A stretch of 64,000 bases of DNA from NCBI RefSeq assembly GCF_039871975.1, contig NZ_JBDPLL010000001.1; one strand, given 5' to 3'. The notes beneath the pieces are model-generated. The model saw only the letters and a list, made by a program, of their open reading frames with translations, made no database searches and was not told where the DNA came from. The translations under genes and the position numbers were made by a program. Shown here piece by piece: positions 1-9,729 of this stretch; position 1 is the first letter of the stretch, and each line of letters starts with the position of its first letter. The stretch is from Trichormus_B sp936914905. GTDB lineage: Bacteria; Cyanobacteriota; Cyanobacteriia; Cyanobacteriales; Nostocaceae.

Positions 1-3000
1 GAACTGGATTTTAACATTGTACCTATGCGAATTTCTGTTGAACCTGATGCTTCAGTATTATCGTGGTTGACAGAAATACAGACACAATGCTCCATTTTGG
101 GAAAATATAAATCTACTCCCTTATTACAAATCCAACAATGGAGTGAAATTCCCCCAGAATTTCCCTTATTTGAGACGCTGGTAATATGTGGAAATTATGA
201 AAAAATAGAATATCTTGAAGAGGCTAAATATCTTCTGATTTTATCTATTGATGCAGAATCAGATTTATTACTAAGAATTAATTATCAGCAAACTCAATTT
301 GCTGATGATGCCATAGATAGAATGCTAGGACATTTAGAAACTATATTAACAAATATAATTTATCTTCCTGAACAAACACTTGCGAATATTCCTTTACTCA
401 CAGAGTGGGAAAGACATCAATTATTAGTCGAATGGAATCAAACTCGGACAGATTATCCCCAAGATAAGTGCATTCATGAATTATTTGAAGAACAGGTAGA
501 GAAAACACCAGATAGCATTGCGGTAGTATTTGAAAATAGAAAACTTACTTATAGAGAACTCAATCAACGTGCAAATCAATTAGCAAATTATTTACAATCA
601 TTGGGAGTGGAACCAGAGGTTTTAGTTGGTATCTGTACAGAACGCTCGATAGAAATGATTCTGGGAATATTAGGCATTCTCAAAGCAGGTGGTGCTTATG
701 TGCCTTTAGATATTGCTTATCCCAAAGAGCGTTTAGCTTTCATCCTTTCAGATTCCCAAGTATCAATTATATTAACACAACAACATATAGTTGAAAGACT
801 TCCCACAAATCAAGCTAGAATAGTTTGTTTAGATAACGATTGGGAAGATATTGTTAAAATACCCATACAACAAACAGAAATAACAGTTAAACCAGATAAT
901 TTAGCCTATATTATTTATACATCTGGAACAACAGGAAAGCCCAAAGGAGTTATCATTCCGCACCATAACGTCATCTGTTTATTTGCAGCCACACAGCCAT
1001 GGTTTCAATTTAACAATAATGATGTTTGGAGTTGCTTTCACTCCTATGCTTTTGACTTTTCGGTATGGGAAATTTGGGGTGCACTTTTATATGGCGGTCG
1101 TCTGGTTATTATTCCTTATTATGTAAGTCGTTCGCCAGAATTATTTTACAAGTTATTATCTAGGGAAAGAATTACGATTCTCAATCAAACACCTTCAGCA
1201 TTTCAGCAATTGATTCAACTAGAAACATCGTTAAATAATCACAGTAATTTAAGCTTACGTTTCGTCATTTTTGGTGGAGAAGCACTTGATATTCAAACTT
1301 TAAAACCTTGGGTTGATAAACATCGAGACAAGTTTACCCAATTAGTGAATATGTACGGGATTACAGAGACAACAGTTCATGTTACCTATCGTCCCATAAA
1401 TATAGATGATCTCAATTCTCCAGCAAAAGTTATTGGTTGTGCAATTCCCGATTTACAACTTTACATATTAAATTCCCATCTTCAACCAGTGCCTGTAGGT
1501 GTTGCTGGGGAAATTTATGTAGGAGGTGCAGGTTTAGCGCGTGGGTATTTAAATCACCTAGAATTAACTGCTGAAAGGTTTATTTCTCATCCTTTCAACA
1601 ATCAAGCAAAAGCTCGTATTTACAAAACAGGAGATTTAGCTCGTTATTTACCAAATGGAGATATTGAGTATCTAGGACGTATTGATAATCAAGTAAAAAT
1701 TCGCGGCTTCAGAATAGAATTAGGAGAAATTGAAGCTTTATTAAATCAATATCCACATTTGAGAGAAGCTAAAGTCATCACTAGAGAAGATATCCCTGGG
1801 GACAAAAGATTAGTTGCCTATGTTATTACCAACTTACAGGAAAATAATCAAGGGGAAATATCGCAAAAAATACGTGAATACCTCAAACAGAAGTTACCAG
1901 ATTATATGATTCCTTCGGCTTTTGTGGTGTTAGAGAGTTTCCCCTTAACTCCTAACGGCAAAATTGACCATCGCGTTCTTCCTGCTATTGATTTCTCAGC
2001 TACTCAAAGTAGTTATGTTGCTCCTCGAAGTCCTACAGAAGAAATAATCGCGCAAATTTGGAGTCAGGTACTAAAAGTAGAAACCATAGGTATGAATGAT
2101 AACTTCTTTGAATTAGGAGGAAATTCATTATTAGCTACACAAGTCATTTCTCGTATTAGACAAACCTTAAGTTTAGAAATGTCCCTACGCTTATTGTTTG
2201 AATATCCTACTATTGCCCAAATATCCGAACAAATCAGTAATACAGAACAAACCCATAATTCTTTATTAGAATCACCCATTGACACCAGAAAGTCTCAAAT
2301 AAAATTATCCCTGTCTTTTGCTCAACAGCGTCTTTGGCTCTTAGATCAATTACAACCGAATAGCACCGCTTATAATCTATCCTACAGTTTTCATATTCAG
2401 GGTAAACTTAATATTAGTAATTTTAAAAAAAGTATAGCTGAAACTGTACAGCGTCATGAAATACTACACACAAATTTTGTAGCTATAGATGGACAAGCAA
2501 CACAGGTTATTGCTAATAATATTGACTTCAATTTACCCATCATTGATCTACAAGATCTAACTAACAAGCAACGGAAAATAGAAGCTCAAAAAATAGCTAA
2601 ACAAGAAGCAGAAAAACCCTTTAATCTAGCTGAAGGTTCTCTATTCTATTTCAAATTGTTGCAATTGAGTGCAGAAGATTTTATATTGTTATTTAATATT
2701 CATCACATTATTTTTGACGCCTGGTCTTTTGGAGTCTTATTTGATGAATTAAAGGCACTTTATACAGCTTATTATGAAGGTTTGACTTCTCCATTACCAA
2801 AACTTACTATTCAGTATGCTGACTTTACTTTATGGCAAAGAAAGTGGCTCACTGGTACGATTTTAGAATCGCAACTAAATTACTGGCAACAGCAATTAAG
2901 TGGAAATTTACCTATATTAGAATTACCTACAGACCGTCTTCGTCCCAGAGTGCAAACCTATCAAGGAGCAATAAAAACCTTCATATTATCCCCAGAATTA

Positions 3001-6000
3001 ACTGCAAGTATCACATCCTTTGCTCAAAAACAGGCTGTGACTTTGTTCATGACTTTACTAACGGCATTTAAAGTATTACTTTGTCGCTACAGTGGACAAG
3101 AAGATGTGATAGTGGGAACTCCCATTGCGGGACGTAACCGCAGAGAACTTGAAGGATTAATGGGCTTTTTTGTGAATACTTTAGCATTGCGAACTTATTT
3201 AGGTAATAATCCCAATTTTAACGAATTACTAAGTAGAGTCCGACGGATATGTTTAGAAGCATACACTCATCAGGATGTACCATTTGACCAACTAGTTGAA
3301 ATTTTACAACCAGAACGCAATTTAAGTCATACTCCTATATTTCAGGTGATGTTTGCTTTGCAGAATGCACCAATGGGAGAATTACAGTTACCAGATTTGA
3401 CGTTAATACCTTTAAAACCAGCAGTACAAACTGCTAAATTTGACCTGACTTTATCAATGGAAGAACGGAAAGGACAGTTAATAGGTGAATGGGAATATAA
3501 TACTGATTTATTTGATGATTCGACGATAGAACGAATGAGCGAACATTTTAAGACTTTATTATCTGGTATATTGACTGATTCTAATCAAAATATTTGGGAA
3601 TTACCTTTATTGACAGAACCGGAAAAACATCAATTATTACTTGAATGGAATCAAAATAAAATTAATTATTGTCAAAATAAGTGTATTCATAAACTATTTG
3701 AAGAACAGGTAAAAAAAACACCAGATGCAATTGCGGTAATATTTGAGCAGCAACAAATAACTTATCAAGAACTCAATCAACGTGCAAATCAATTAGCAAA
3801 TTATCTACAAAAATTAGGAGTCAATGCCGATAAATTAGTAGGATTGTGTTTAGAACCATCTTTAGCAAGGATTATTGGTTTGTTCGCAATCCTCAAAGCG
3901 GGAGGTGTTTATTTACCGCTAGATCCGGTTTATCCTCAAGAACGTCTCAGGTTTATGATTGAGGATGCACAAGTTCCTATTCTTTTGACTCAAGAGTCTT
4001 TAGCTGATAAGTTTTTAATAAATTCTCTGCAAGTTGTGAATTTAGATGGAGACTGGGAGAAGATTGCAACAGAATATACAAATAATCTGCAAAGTTGCGT
4101 CACAGGCGAAAATCTGGCTTATGTTATTTATACCTCTGGTTCAACAGGAACACCGAAGGGGGTTTTGATTGAACATCAGGCGATCGCATATCATTGTCAG
4201 AATATCATAGAACACTATCAATTGAATGCAAGCGATCGCATTTTACAGTCTGTCTCTCTGAGTTTTGATGTCTCTTTAGAGCAAATTTTACCAACTCTCA
4301 CAGTTGGAGCAACCCTAATCTTAGTTGATGCACAATCATTAACTCCCTGGGAGTTCCACGGAAAATTAATTGATTACAGTTTGACTGTTATTGCCATTCC
4401 CATAGCTTACTTGACTCCATGGTTGCAATCTATAGATGAAAAAACTTGTGCTATTTATATCAATGAACTTAGATTAGTTATTTGTGGAGGCGAAGCACTA
4501 CCACCAGCAATACTGAAAATCTGGTACAACAGTCCCATGAAAGGAATATGTTTAATCAATGCTTATGGACCAACTGAAACAACCATAACCGCAATCACTT
4601 TTACAATTCCTCAAAACATCAAACTAATAGAATCGTATACCAACATTCCTATTGGTCGTCCCTTACCAAACCGTAAAATATATATTCTTGATAATCAGAA
4701 AAATAGCGTCCCTATCGGTGTGGCAGGAGAGTTATATATTGGTGGAATAGCTTTAGCACGTGGTTATTTAAATCGACCTGAATTAACAGATAAAAAATTT
4801 GTTCCTAGTCCCTTTGATAATTCAAGATTGTATAAAACTGGGGACGTAGCTTCTTATCTACCAGATGGGAATATTAAATTCCTGGGACGGATTGATAGCC
4901 AAGTTAAAATTCGTGGCTTTAGGATAGAATTAGGAGAAATAGAAGCAATATTAAACCAACATCCAAATCTGAAAGCAGCAAAAATAATTACTAGAGAAGA
5001 TATACCTGGTGATAAAAGATTAGTTGCCTATATTATCCCTAACTTTTCCACAGAGGTAACAGGGAACGGCAAACAAAAAAAAAATAATCAAGAATTGACT
5101 TCATTACAATTAGAAATATCGTATCAAATACGCGATTACCTAAAACAGCAGCTACCTGATTATATGATTCCTGCTGCGTTTGTAGTATTAGAATCTTTCC
5201 CTTTAACTGCTAATGGGAAAATAGACTATTATAACCTTCCTGTTCCCGATCTTAGAAATTTGGAATCAGAAAAAAATCTCCAACCTGCTGATCATTTAGA
5301 ACTCCAACTTCTTAAGATTTGGGAGAATGTTTTAGGTATTCAACCCATAGGATTAAGTGATAATTTTTTCGATTTGGGAGGTCATTCATTACTAGCTGTA
5401 ACCCTGTTTACTCAAATTCACAAGATATTTGGCAAAAATATTCCTCTCACTCATCTTTTCCAATCTCCTACAATTAGGCAACTAGCTAATGTTCTTAGAC
5501 AAGAAGGATGCTCAACCTTGTGGTCTTCGTTAGTTCCTATTCAAACCAAAGGATCAAAACCAGCTTTTTTCTATATTCATACGGCATCAGGAGGGTTGAT
5601 ACACAGCTTGAATTTGTTATCTAAACTAGATGCTGATCAACCAGTTTATGGTTTACAAGCACAAGGACTAGATGGAAAAAGTTATCCTCATACTTGTATT
5701 GAAGATATGGCTTCTCACTATATTCAAGAAATACAGACTATTCAGCTCCATGGACCATATTTATTAGGAGGATGGTGTGCAGGAGGTATGATAGCTTATG
5801 AAATGGCGCAACAACTTCATGCTCAAGGAGAGACTGTTGAATTACTAACTATTTTCGATGCCTATCCTCTGAAAATGATACCTACAGACAATACAGGTTT
5901 AAATCCTTTCTTTTCAAGAGAAACAGCGTCTAGTACCTATTCATCTATATTGTATTTAATAGATATGATTAAGCGTAATCTCAGCTATTTTGGTAATTTA

Positions 6001-6372
6001 ACATTTAAACAGCAGATTATTGCGATTTGGGAAAAGATTAATCGACGCATTCAGGATATTATTAAGGATAATGTCTATAAATTTTATGTAAAGAGGAATC
6101 TACCTTTACCTCATACCCTCCGCAATTTAGCAGTCAGAGATGCGATCGTTCATGCCTATAGAAGTTATTATCCTCAAGTTTATCCAGGTAAAATAATCTT
6201 TTTTCGAGCAATTGATCACATAGAAGAATATGCTCCTTATATGGAAAAATGGGAAGAGTTAGCAACTGGGTGCGTGGAAATTTATGATATATCAGGGAAT
6301 CACGATAGTATCATGTCTGAACCTCATGTTTCGGTTTTGGCTCAAAAGTTAAAGGACTGTTTAAACAGATAA
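1..6372 (+). CDS. Nonribosomal peptide synthetase, terminal bimodule with thioesterase (5' partial)
   Basis: Releases a peptide product from an NRPS assembly line in the cytoplasm. The reading frame is open from base 1 and the first ~125 residues are the back half of a condensation domain, so the ATG at 25 is internal and the gene starts upstream. Counting from that ATG: A1 ~135-650 (YTSGTTGKPKG ~298), PCP1 with DNFFELGGNS (Ser701), C2 from ~763 with HHIIFDAWS (His893-), A2 ~1220-1745 (YTSGSTGTPKG ~1368), PCP2 with DNFFDLGGHS (Ser1788), and a type I TE ~1820-2115. By alignment to PheA positions, the A1 pocket reads DFWNIGMVHK, the known threonine code. A2 reads about DVEAIGAITK; Glu at the third position hints at a basic substrate, which is inference. 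The TE nucleophile is Cys (GGWCAGG, Cys1918), with Asp1945 and His2093 as likely partners. No epimerase or methyltransferase domain is seen. The product is not identifiable from this part. Confidence 0.95.
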   Translation, partial: ELDFNIVPMRISVEPDASVLSWLTEIQTQCSILGKYKSTPLLQIQQWSEIPPEFPLFETLVICGNYEKIEYLEEAKYLLILSIDAESDLLLRINYQQTQFADDAIDRMLGHLETILTNIIYLPEQTLANIPLLTEWERHQLLVEWNQTRTDYPQDKCIHELFEEQVEKTPDSIAVVFENRKLTYRELNQRANQLANYLQSLGVEPEVLVGICTERSIEMILGILGILKAGGAYVPLDIAYPKERLAFILSDSQVSIILTQQHIVERLPTNQARIVCLDNDWEDIVKIPIQQTEITVKPDNLAYIIYTSGTTGKPKGVIIPHHNVICLFAATQPWFQFNNNDVWSCFHSYAFDFSVWEIWGALLYGGRLVIIPYYVSRSPELFYKLLSRERITILNQTPSAFQQLIQLETSLNNHSNLSLRFVIFGGEALDIQTLKPWVDKHRDKFTQLVNMYGITETTVHVTYRPINIDDLNSPAKVIGCAIPDLQLYILNSHLQPVPVGVAGEIYVGGAGLARGYLNHLELTAERFISHPFNNQAKARIYKTGDLARYLPNGDIEYLGRIDNQVKIRGFRIELGEIEALLNQYPHLREAKVITREDIPGDKRLVAYVITNLQENNQGEISQKIREYLKQKLPDYMIPSAFVVLESFPLTPNGKIDHRVLPAIDFSATQSSYVAPRSPTEEIIAQIWSQVLKVETIGMNDNFFELGGNSLLATQVISRIRQTLSLEMSLRLLFEYPTIAQISEQISNTEQTHNSLLESPIDTRKSQIKLSLSFAQQRLWLLDQLQPNSTAYNLSYSFHIQGKLNISNFKKSIAETVQRHEILHTNFVAIDGQATQVIANNIDFNLPIIDLQDLTNKQRKIEAQKIAKQEAEKPFNLAEGSLFYFKLLQLSAEDFILLFNIHHIIFDAWSFGVLFDELKALYTAYYEGLTSPLPKLTIQYADFTLWQRKWLTGTILESQLNYWQQQLSGNLPILELPTDRLRPRVQTYQGAIKTFILSPELTASITSFAQKQAVTLFMTLLTAFKVLLCRYSGQEDVIVGTPIAGRNRRELEGLMGFFVNTLALRTYLGNNPNFNELLSRVRRICLEAYTHQDVPFDQLVEILQPERNLSHTPIFQVMFALQNAPMGELQLPDLTLIPLKPAVQTAKFDLTLSMEERKGQLIGEWEYNTDLFDDSTIERMSEHFKTLLSGILTDSNQNIWELPLLTEPEKHQLLLEWNQNKINYCQNKCIHKLFEEQVKKTPDAIAVIFEQQQITYQELNQRANQLANYLQKLGVNADKLVGLCLEPSLARIIGLFAILKAGGVYLPLDPVYPQERLRFMIEDAQVPILLTQESLADKFLINSLQVVNLDGDWEKIATEYTNNLQSCVTGENLAYVIYTSGSTGTPKGVLIEHQAIAYHCQNIIEHYQLNASDRILQSVSLSFDVSLEQILPTLTVGATLILVDAQSLTPWEFHGKLIDYSLTVIAIPIAYLTPWLQSIDEKTCAIYINELRLVICGGEALPPAILKIWYNSPMKGICLINAYGPTETTITAITFTIPQNIKLIESYTNIPIGRPLPNRKIYILDNQKNSVPIGVAGELYIGGIALARGYLNRPELTDKKFVPSPFDNSRLYKTGDVASYLPDGNIKFLGRIDSQVKIRGFRIELGEIEAILNQHPNLKAAKIITREDIPGDKRLVAYIIPNFSTEVTGNGKQKKNNQELTSLQLEISYQIRDYLKQQLPDYMIPAAFVVLESFPLTANGKIDYYNLPVPDLRNLESEKNLQPADHLELQLLKIWENVLGIQPIGLSDNFFDLGGHSLLAVTLFTQIHKIFGKNIPLTHLFQSPTIRQLANVLRQEGCSTLWSSLVPIQTKGSKPAFFYIHTASGGLIHSLNLLSKLDADQPVYGLQAQGLDGKSYPHTCIEDMASHYIQEIQTIQLHGPYLLGGWCAGGMIAYEMAQQLHAQGETVELLTIFDAYPLKMIPTDNTGLNPFFSRETASSTYSSILYLIDMIKRNLSYFGNLTFKQQIIAIWEKINRRIQDIIKDNVYKFYVKRNLPLPHTLRNLAVRDAIVHAYRSYYPQVYPGKIIFFRAIDHIEEYAPYMEKWEELATGCVEIYDISGNHDSIMSEPHVSVLAQKLKDCLNR

Positions 6373-6434
6373 GCTGTGAACTGGTAGAGTAAAAACATAA
6401 CAAAACATCAACTCGCCAGATTTCACCGCATAAC

Positions 6435-7295
6435 ATGGGCAGTATTTGGGAACTCGATTTTTACTCCCGTCCGATTTTGGATGCAAATCAAAAAAAAGTT
6501 TGGGAAATCTTAGTGTGTGAAAGTCCTGTGGATGTCCGCACGAAAACTGATTCCTTGTTTCGCTATGCTAAATATTGCCCTAGTACCCAAGTAAATTCGG
6601 TTTGGTTGCGGACAGCCTTGGAGGAAGCGATAAATAAAGCCGGGGAAGCACCAATCAAAATCCGCTTTTTCCGTCGCCAAATGAATAATATGATTACTAA
6701 AGCTTGTCAGGATGCGGGTATTCCGGCTTTACCTAGTCGGCGGGCTTTGGTTCTCAACCAATGGCTACAGCAACGTATGGAGGAAGTTTATCCTCAAGAA
6801 CTAGGATATCAAGGGGGGGCTAATCCTTCAGTCCGTTTATATAGACCTTTACCGCAGCGTTTACCAGATGCTTTGGAAGGCAAACAATGGGCATTTGTGA
6901 CTTTAGAAGCCAAGGATTTTGTGGATATGCCAGATTGGGAAATTGGCTTTAGTGAAGCTTTTCCCCTAGAATTAGCGCAATTATCACCAGAAATTCGCAT
7001 TCCTGGCATTTTGATGTTTTCACCCAGGGCTTTACCTATTGCTGGATGGATGTCTGGTTTAGAAATGGCTTATTTGCGATTTGATACTAGTCAAGGTGAC
7101 AGATTAATTTTAGAAACCGGTGCAACAGAAAGCTGGGTTTTGGCAAATATCCGCACTCCCCAACTTCTCAAAGAAGCTCAAGGCTTTGAGGAAACGAAGC
7201 AAAAAGCCAATGGAGTACATTTTATCGGTGTACAGTCTGATCCTCAAGTTCAATCTTTTTCTGGTTTTTGGCTGTTACAAGAGGTGAATCTGTAG
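6435..7295 (+). CDS. Tab2/Atab2-family RNA-binding protein (DUF1092)
   Basis: This 286-residue soluble protein opens with GSIWELDFYSRPILD, the conserved start of the Tab2/Atab2 family of cyanobacteria and plastids. In Chlamydomonas, Tab2 is needed for translation of the photosystem I psaB mRNA, and plant Atab2 acts in translation of photosystem transcripts. The cyanobacterial role is inferred to be similar but is not proven. No signal peptide or membrane segment is seen and the length is normal for the family. The gene sits 62 bases after the NRPS stop but is functionally unrelated to it; a short AT-rich leader precedes its ATG. Downstream lie short tandem repeats and the tldE-like gene on the same strand. 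Confidence 0.85.
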   Translation: MGSIWELDFYSRPILDANQKKVWEILVCESPVDVRTKTDSLFRYAKYCPSTQVNSVWLRTALEEAINKAGEAPIKIRFFRRQMNNMITKACQDAGIPALPSRRALVLNQWLQQRMEEVYPQELGYQGGANPSVRLYRPLPQRLPDALEGKQWAFVTLEAKDFVDMPDWEIGFSEAFPLELAQLSPEIRIPGILMFSPRALPIAGWMSGLEMAYLRFDTSQGDRLILETGATESWVLANIRTPQLLKEAQGFEETKQKANGVHFIGVQSDPQVQSFSGFWLLQEVNL

Positions 7296-7460
7296 GGATT
7301 GGGGACTGGGGATTGGGATGATGGGGTGAAGAGTTTTACCAATTACCCTATACCCCATGCCCAATTCCATGAGATTTACAACTGTTGAGGCAAGCTGATG
7401 GGATAATGATCAGCGTCTATCTAGGCTTTACAATCCAAAATCCACAATTCATCAAGGAAA
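7296..7460. repeat. Short degenerate tandem repeats (STRR type) between genes
   Basis: G-rich and C-rich heptamer-like units of the ggggattggg and taccccatgccc type occupy the first half of this spacer. They resemble the short tandemly repeated repetitive sequences typical of heterocystous cyanobacteria. The last ~20 bases carry an AAGGAAA box directly before the next start codon. Confidence 0.55.
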
Positions 7461-8774
7461 ATGGGTTCTGCAAATTTGTCACAAGATACACTAGCGGAAG
7501 ATCTGCTAGAACTTGCCTTAAAATCTGGCGCAGAGGCTGCGGAAGTGTATCAGTCCCGATCGCTTTCTCGTCCAGTGTTTTTTGAGGCTAACCGCCTGAA
7601 ACAACTAGAAACTAGTCAATCTGAAGGTACTGCACTGCGGCTATGGAGAAACGGTCGTCCCGGACTGACTGTGGCTTACGGTTCTGTAGATCCCCAGGTG
7701 ATGGTAGAGCGAACGCTCGATTTGAGTCAATTAAATCAACCTGAAACAGTAGAATTGGTCAGTAAATCTCTGGAATTTTACCCAGATTTGGGGGAAGCTG
7801 TACCAGTGGAGATGTTGATTAACTGGGGTAAAGAAGCGATTGTTCTGATTCGTGATATCTATCCTGATGTTCTCTGTAATAGCGACTGGGAATGTGATGT
7901 TGAAAATACCAGGTTAATCAACAGCAAAGGTTTAGATTGTCACTATAGTGATACTACTCTCAGTTGCTATATGTCCGCAGAATGGGTTAGAGGTGATGAT
8001 TTTTTAAGCGTTGCTGATGGACAAACTCAACGTGGTGAACTCAACCCCGATAAAGTCGCTCATCAAATTTTACAGCGATTAAATTGGGCGCAAGAAAACG
8101 TTTATACTCCTAGCGGTCGTCTTCCAGTTTTATTCACTTCCAAAGCGGCAGATATGCTGTGGGGAAGTGTACAAGCTGCTTTAAATGGTAAGCAAGTCTT
8201 AGAAAAAGCTTCTCCTTGGGCAGAAAGGTTAGGTAAACCCATTGTTGTACCCACTCTCACTCTTTACCAAGATCCTGAAGCTGGGCCTTATAGTTGTCCT
8301 TTTGATGATGAAGGCAATCCTACAAAATCTTTGATATTTGTTGAAAACGGGATTTTACAGAATTTTTATAGCGATCACACCACCGGACAACAATTAGGAA
8401 TTGGTAGCACTGGGAATGGTTTTCGTCCTGGTTTGGGTAGTTATCCCACCCCTGGTTTATTTAACTTCCTCATCCAACCCAGTACCCCATCCTTACAAGA
8501 ATTAATTGAAGATATGGATGATGGTTTAATCGTGGATCAAATATTAGGAGAAAGTGGCGGAATTTCTGGTGACTTTTCCATCAATATTGATTTGGGGTAT
8601 CGGGTAAAAAAAGGCCAAATAATTGGCAGAGTTAAAGATACAATGGTCGTCGGTAATGTTTACACAGCCCTTAAACAAATAGTTAAACTGGGTGGAGATG
8701 CAGATTGGAATGGTGCTTGTTATACTCCTTCATTAATAGTTGAAGGACTTTCAACTACTGGAAAAAATAGTTAA
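7461..8774 (+). CDS. tldE: TldD/PmbA family protein (TldE-like subunit)
   Basis: A 437-residue homologue of TldE/PmbA, partner of the metalloprotease TldD in a cytoplasmic heterodimer that degrades unfolded or modified peptides; in E. coli it matures microcin B17. The N-terminal half shows the family pattern SGAEAAEVYQ followed by ETSQSEGTALRLW, and the C-terminal half has SGDFSINIDLGY. The HExxxH zinc site expected in TldD is absent, which fits the non-catalytic TldE subunit. The ATG at 7461 is preceded by an AAGGAAA box. No tldD is present in the window, so the partner must be encoded elsewhere. The length is close to the ~450 residues usual for the family. Confidence 0.88.
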   Translation: MGSANLSQDTLAEDLLELALKSGAEAAEVYQSRSLSRPVFFEANRLKQLETSQSEGTALRLWRNGRPGLTVAYGSVDPQVMVERTLDLSQLNQPETVELVSKSLEFYPDLGEAVPVEMLINWGKEAIVLIRDIYPDVLCNSDWECDVENTRLINSKGLDCHYSDTTLSCYMSAEWVRGDDFLSVADGQTQRGELNPDKVAHQILQRLNWAQENVYTPSGRLPVLFTSKAADMLWGSVQAALNGKQVLEKASPWAERLGKPIVVPTLTLYQDPEAGPYSCPFDDEGNPTKSLIFVENGILQNFYSDHTTGQQLGIGSTGNGFRPGLGSYPTPGLFNFLIQPSTPSLQELIEDMDDGLIVDQILGESGGISGDFSINIDLGYRVKKGQIIGRVKDTMVVGNVYTALKQIVKLGGDADWNGACYTPSLIVEGLSTTGKNS

Positions 8775-9083
8775 CTCAACAACAAATAGGAGTAATATAG
8801 GAATCCGGTTTGATTCCTTGTAGCTTGCGTGGCGTAAGCCATAATTACTTGCGTAGACAGGGGGCAAGAAACAAGAGGCAAGAGGATTCCAGAATCTTAA
8901 GGTATACGGAGTTTTATTCCAAAATCAAATAGGAGTCCTATATCTTGTCCAGTTGTTAGCGTCAGGTGTTGGACGCGTAGCAGCAGAAATACAACCTACC
9001 TGATTTGACTCTCCCCTGCCTAAAGGCTAGGGGATTATAGAAGGATGCTACACAACAGGCTAAAGCTCAGCGTGTCGTTGTCC

Positions 9084-9122
9084 TTTTTCCTCCCAGTGGC
9101 TTTTAGCCACTGGGAGGAAAAA
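9084..9122. terminator. Perfect 18-bp hairpin, probable bidirectional terminator
   Basis: TTTTTCCTCCCAGTGGCT pairs perfectly with its complement across a TTT loop. The stem has a run of T on one arm and A on the other, so it can terminate transcription on either strand between the convergent tldE-like gene and the atp genes. The rest of 8775-9228 shows only degenerate dispersed repeats (for example around 8820-8860) and no supported gene. Confidence 0.7.
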
Positions 9123-9170
9123 CTCCCGTGAGGTTTTTTATGAAACCCCTGGTTAAAAAAGCATAAAAAT

Positions 9171-9198
9171 TTGCATGATGGTTATAACCACCATGCAA
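9171..9198 (-). terminator. Terminator-like inverted repeat after the atp genes
   Basis: A near-perfect palindrome, GCATGATGGTTA / TAACCACCATGC with one mismatched pair, lies 30 bases past the epsilon stop codon. On the minus strand it is followed by a short T run (AAATTTTTATGC), as expected for an intrinsic terminator of the beta-epsilon transcript. Confidence 0.55.
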
Positions 9199-9228
9199 TA
9201 TCAAATGATTAAATTACCAATACAGGTT

Positions 9229-9642
9229 TTAAACCATACCACCAGCAGCTTGAAAACGGGCGCGAGCACGTTTAAAGGCTTGATTTGCTTGGATTTGAGT
9301 TTGTCTATCCCCTGCGGTAACTTGGTTCAACTTAGTTTGTGATTCGTTGTAAGCTTGACGGGCTTCTTCTAAATTAATAGCATCGCCACGTTCAGCACCA
9401 TTAACAAGAATGGTGACTTCATCTTCTTCAACTTCTGCAAAACCACCTAGAAGTGCGATCGCTTGCCAATTGGAATTTTTGGTAGCACGAACACGCATTA
9501 CACCTGTATCTAAGGCAGATAACATTGGTGCGTGTCCAGTCAGGATACCCAACTGACCAGTTGTGCTGGGAAGAATTACTTCATCAGCTTGAGCATCCCA
9601 CACAGTTTTATCTGGGGAAATTACACGAACGGTTAGTGTCAT
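9229..9642 (-). CDS. atpC: F0F1 ATP synthase subunit epsilon
   Basis: A 137-residue epsilon subunit of the thylakoid ATP synthase, part of the central rotor stalk that couples proton flow to catalysis and can inhibit ATP hydrolysis. The N-terminal beta-sandwich starts MTLTVRVISPDKTVWDAQA and includes TGQLGILTGHAPMLSALDTG; the C-terminal part is the two-helix hairpin. The length is normal. It follows the beta gene by 84 bases on the same strand, the usual cyanobacterial arrangement in which beta and epsilon are separate from the main atp operon. In cyanobacteria and plastids the gene is often called atpE. Confidence 0.97.
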   Translation of the reverse strand: MTLTVRVISPDKTVWDAQADEVILPSTTGQLGILTGHAPMLSALDTGVMRVRATKNSNWQAIALLGGFAEVEEDEVTILVNGAERGDAINLEEARQAYNESQTKLNQVTAGDRQTQIQANQAFKRARARFQAAGGMV

Positions 9643-9691
9643 ATTCTTAGTTTCTACTTATGATTGGTAATTGGTAATTGGGAGAAATTTC

Positions 9692-9729
9692 TTACCCATT
9701 ACCCATTACCCATTACCTATTACCTATTA
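9692..9729. repeat. Heptanucleotide tandem repeat (cccatta units)
   Basis: About five copies of TACCCAT/TACCTAT-type heptamers fill the end of the spacer between the epsilon and beta genes and touch the beta stop codon. They are classic STRR sequence of heterocystous cyanobacteria. Confidence 0.8.
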
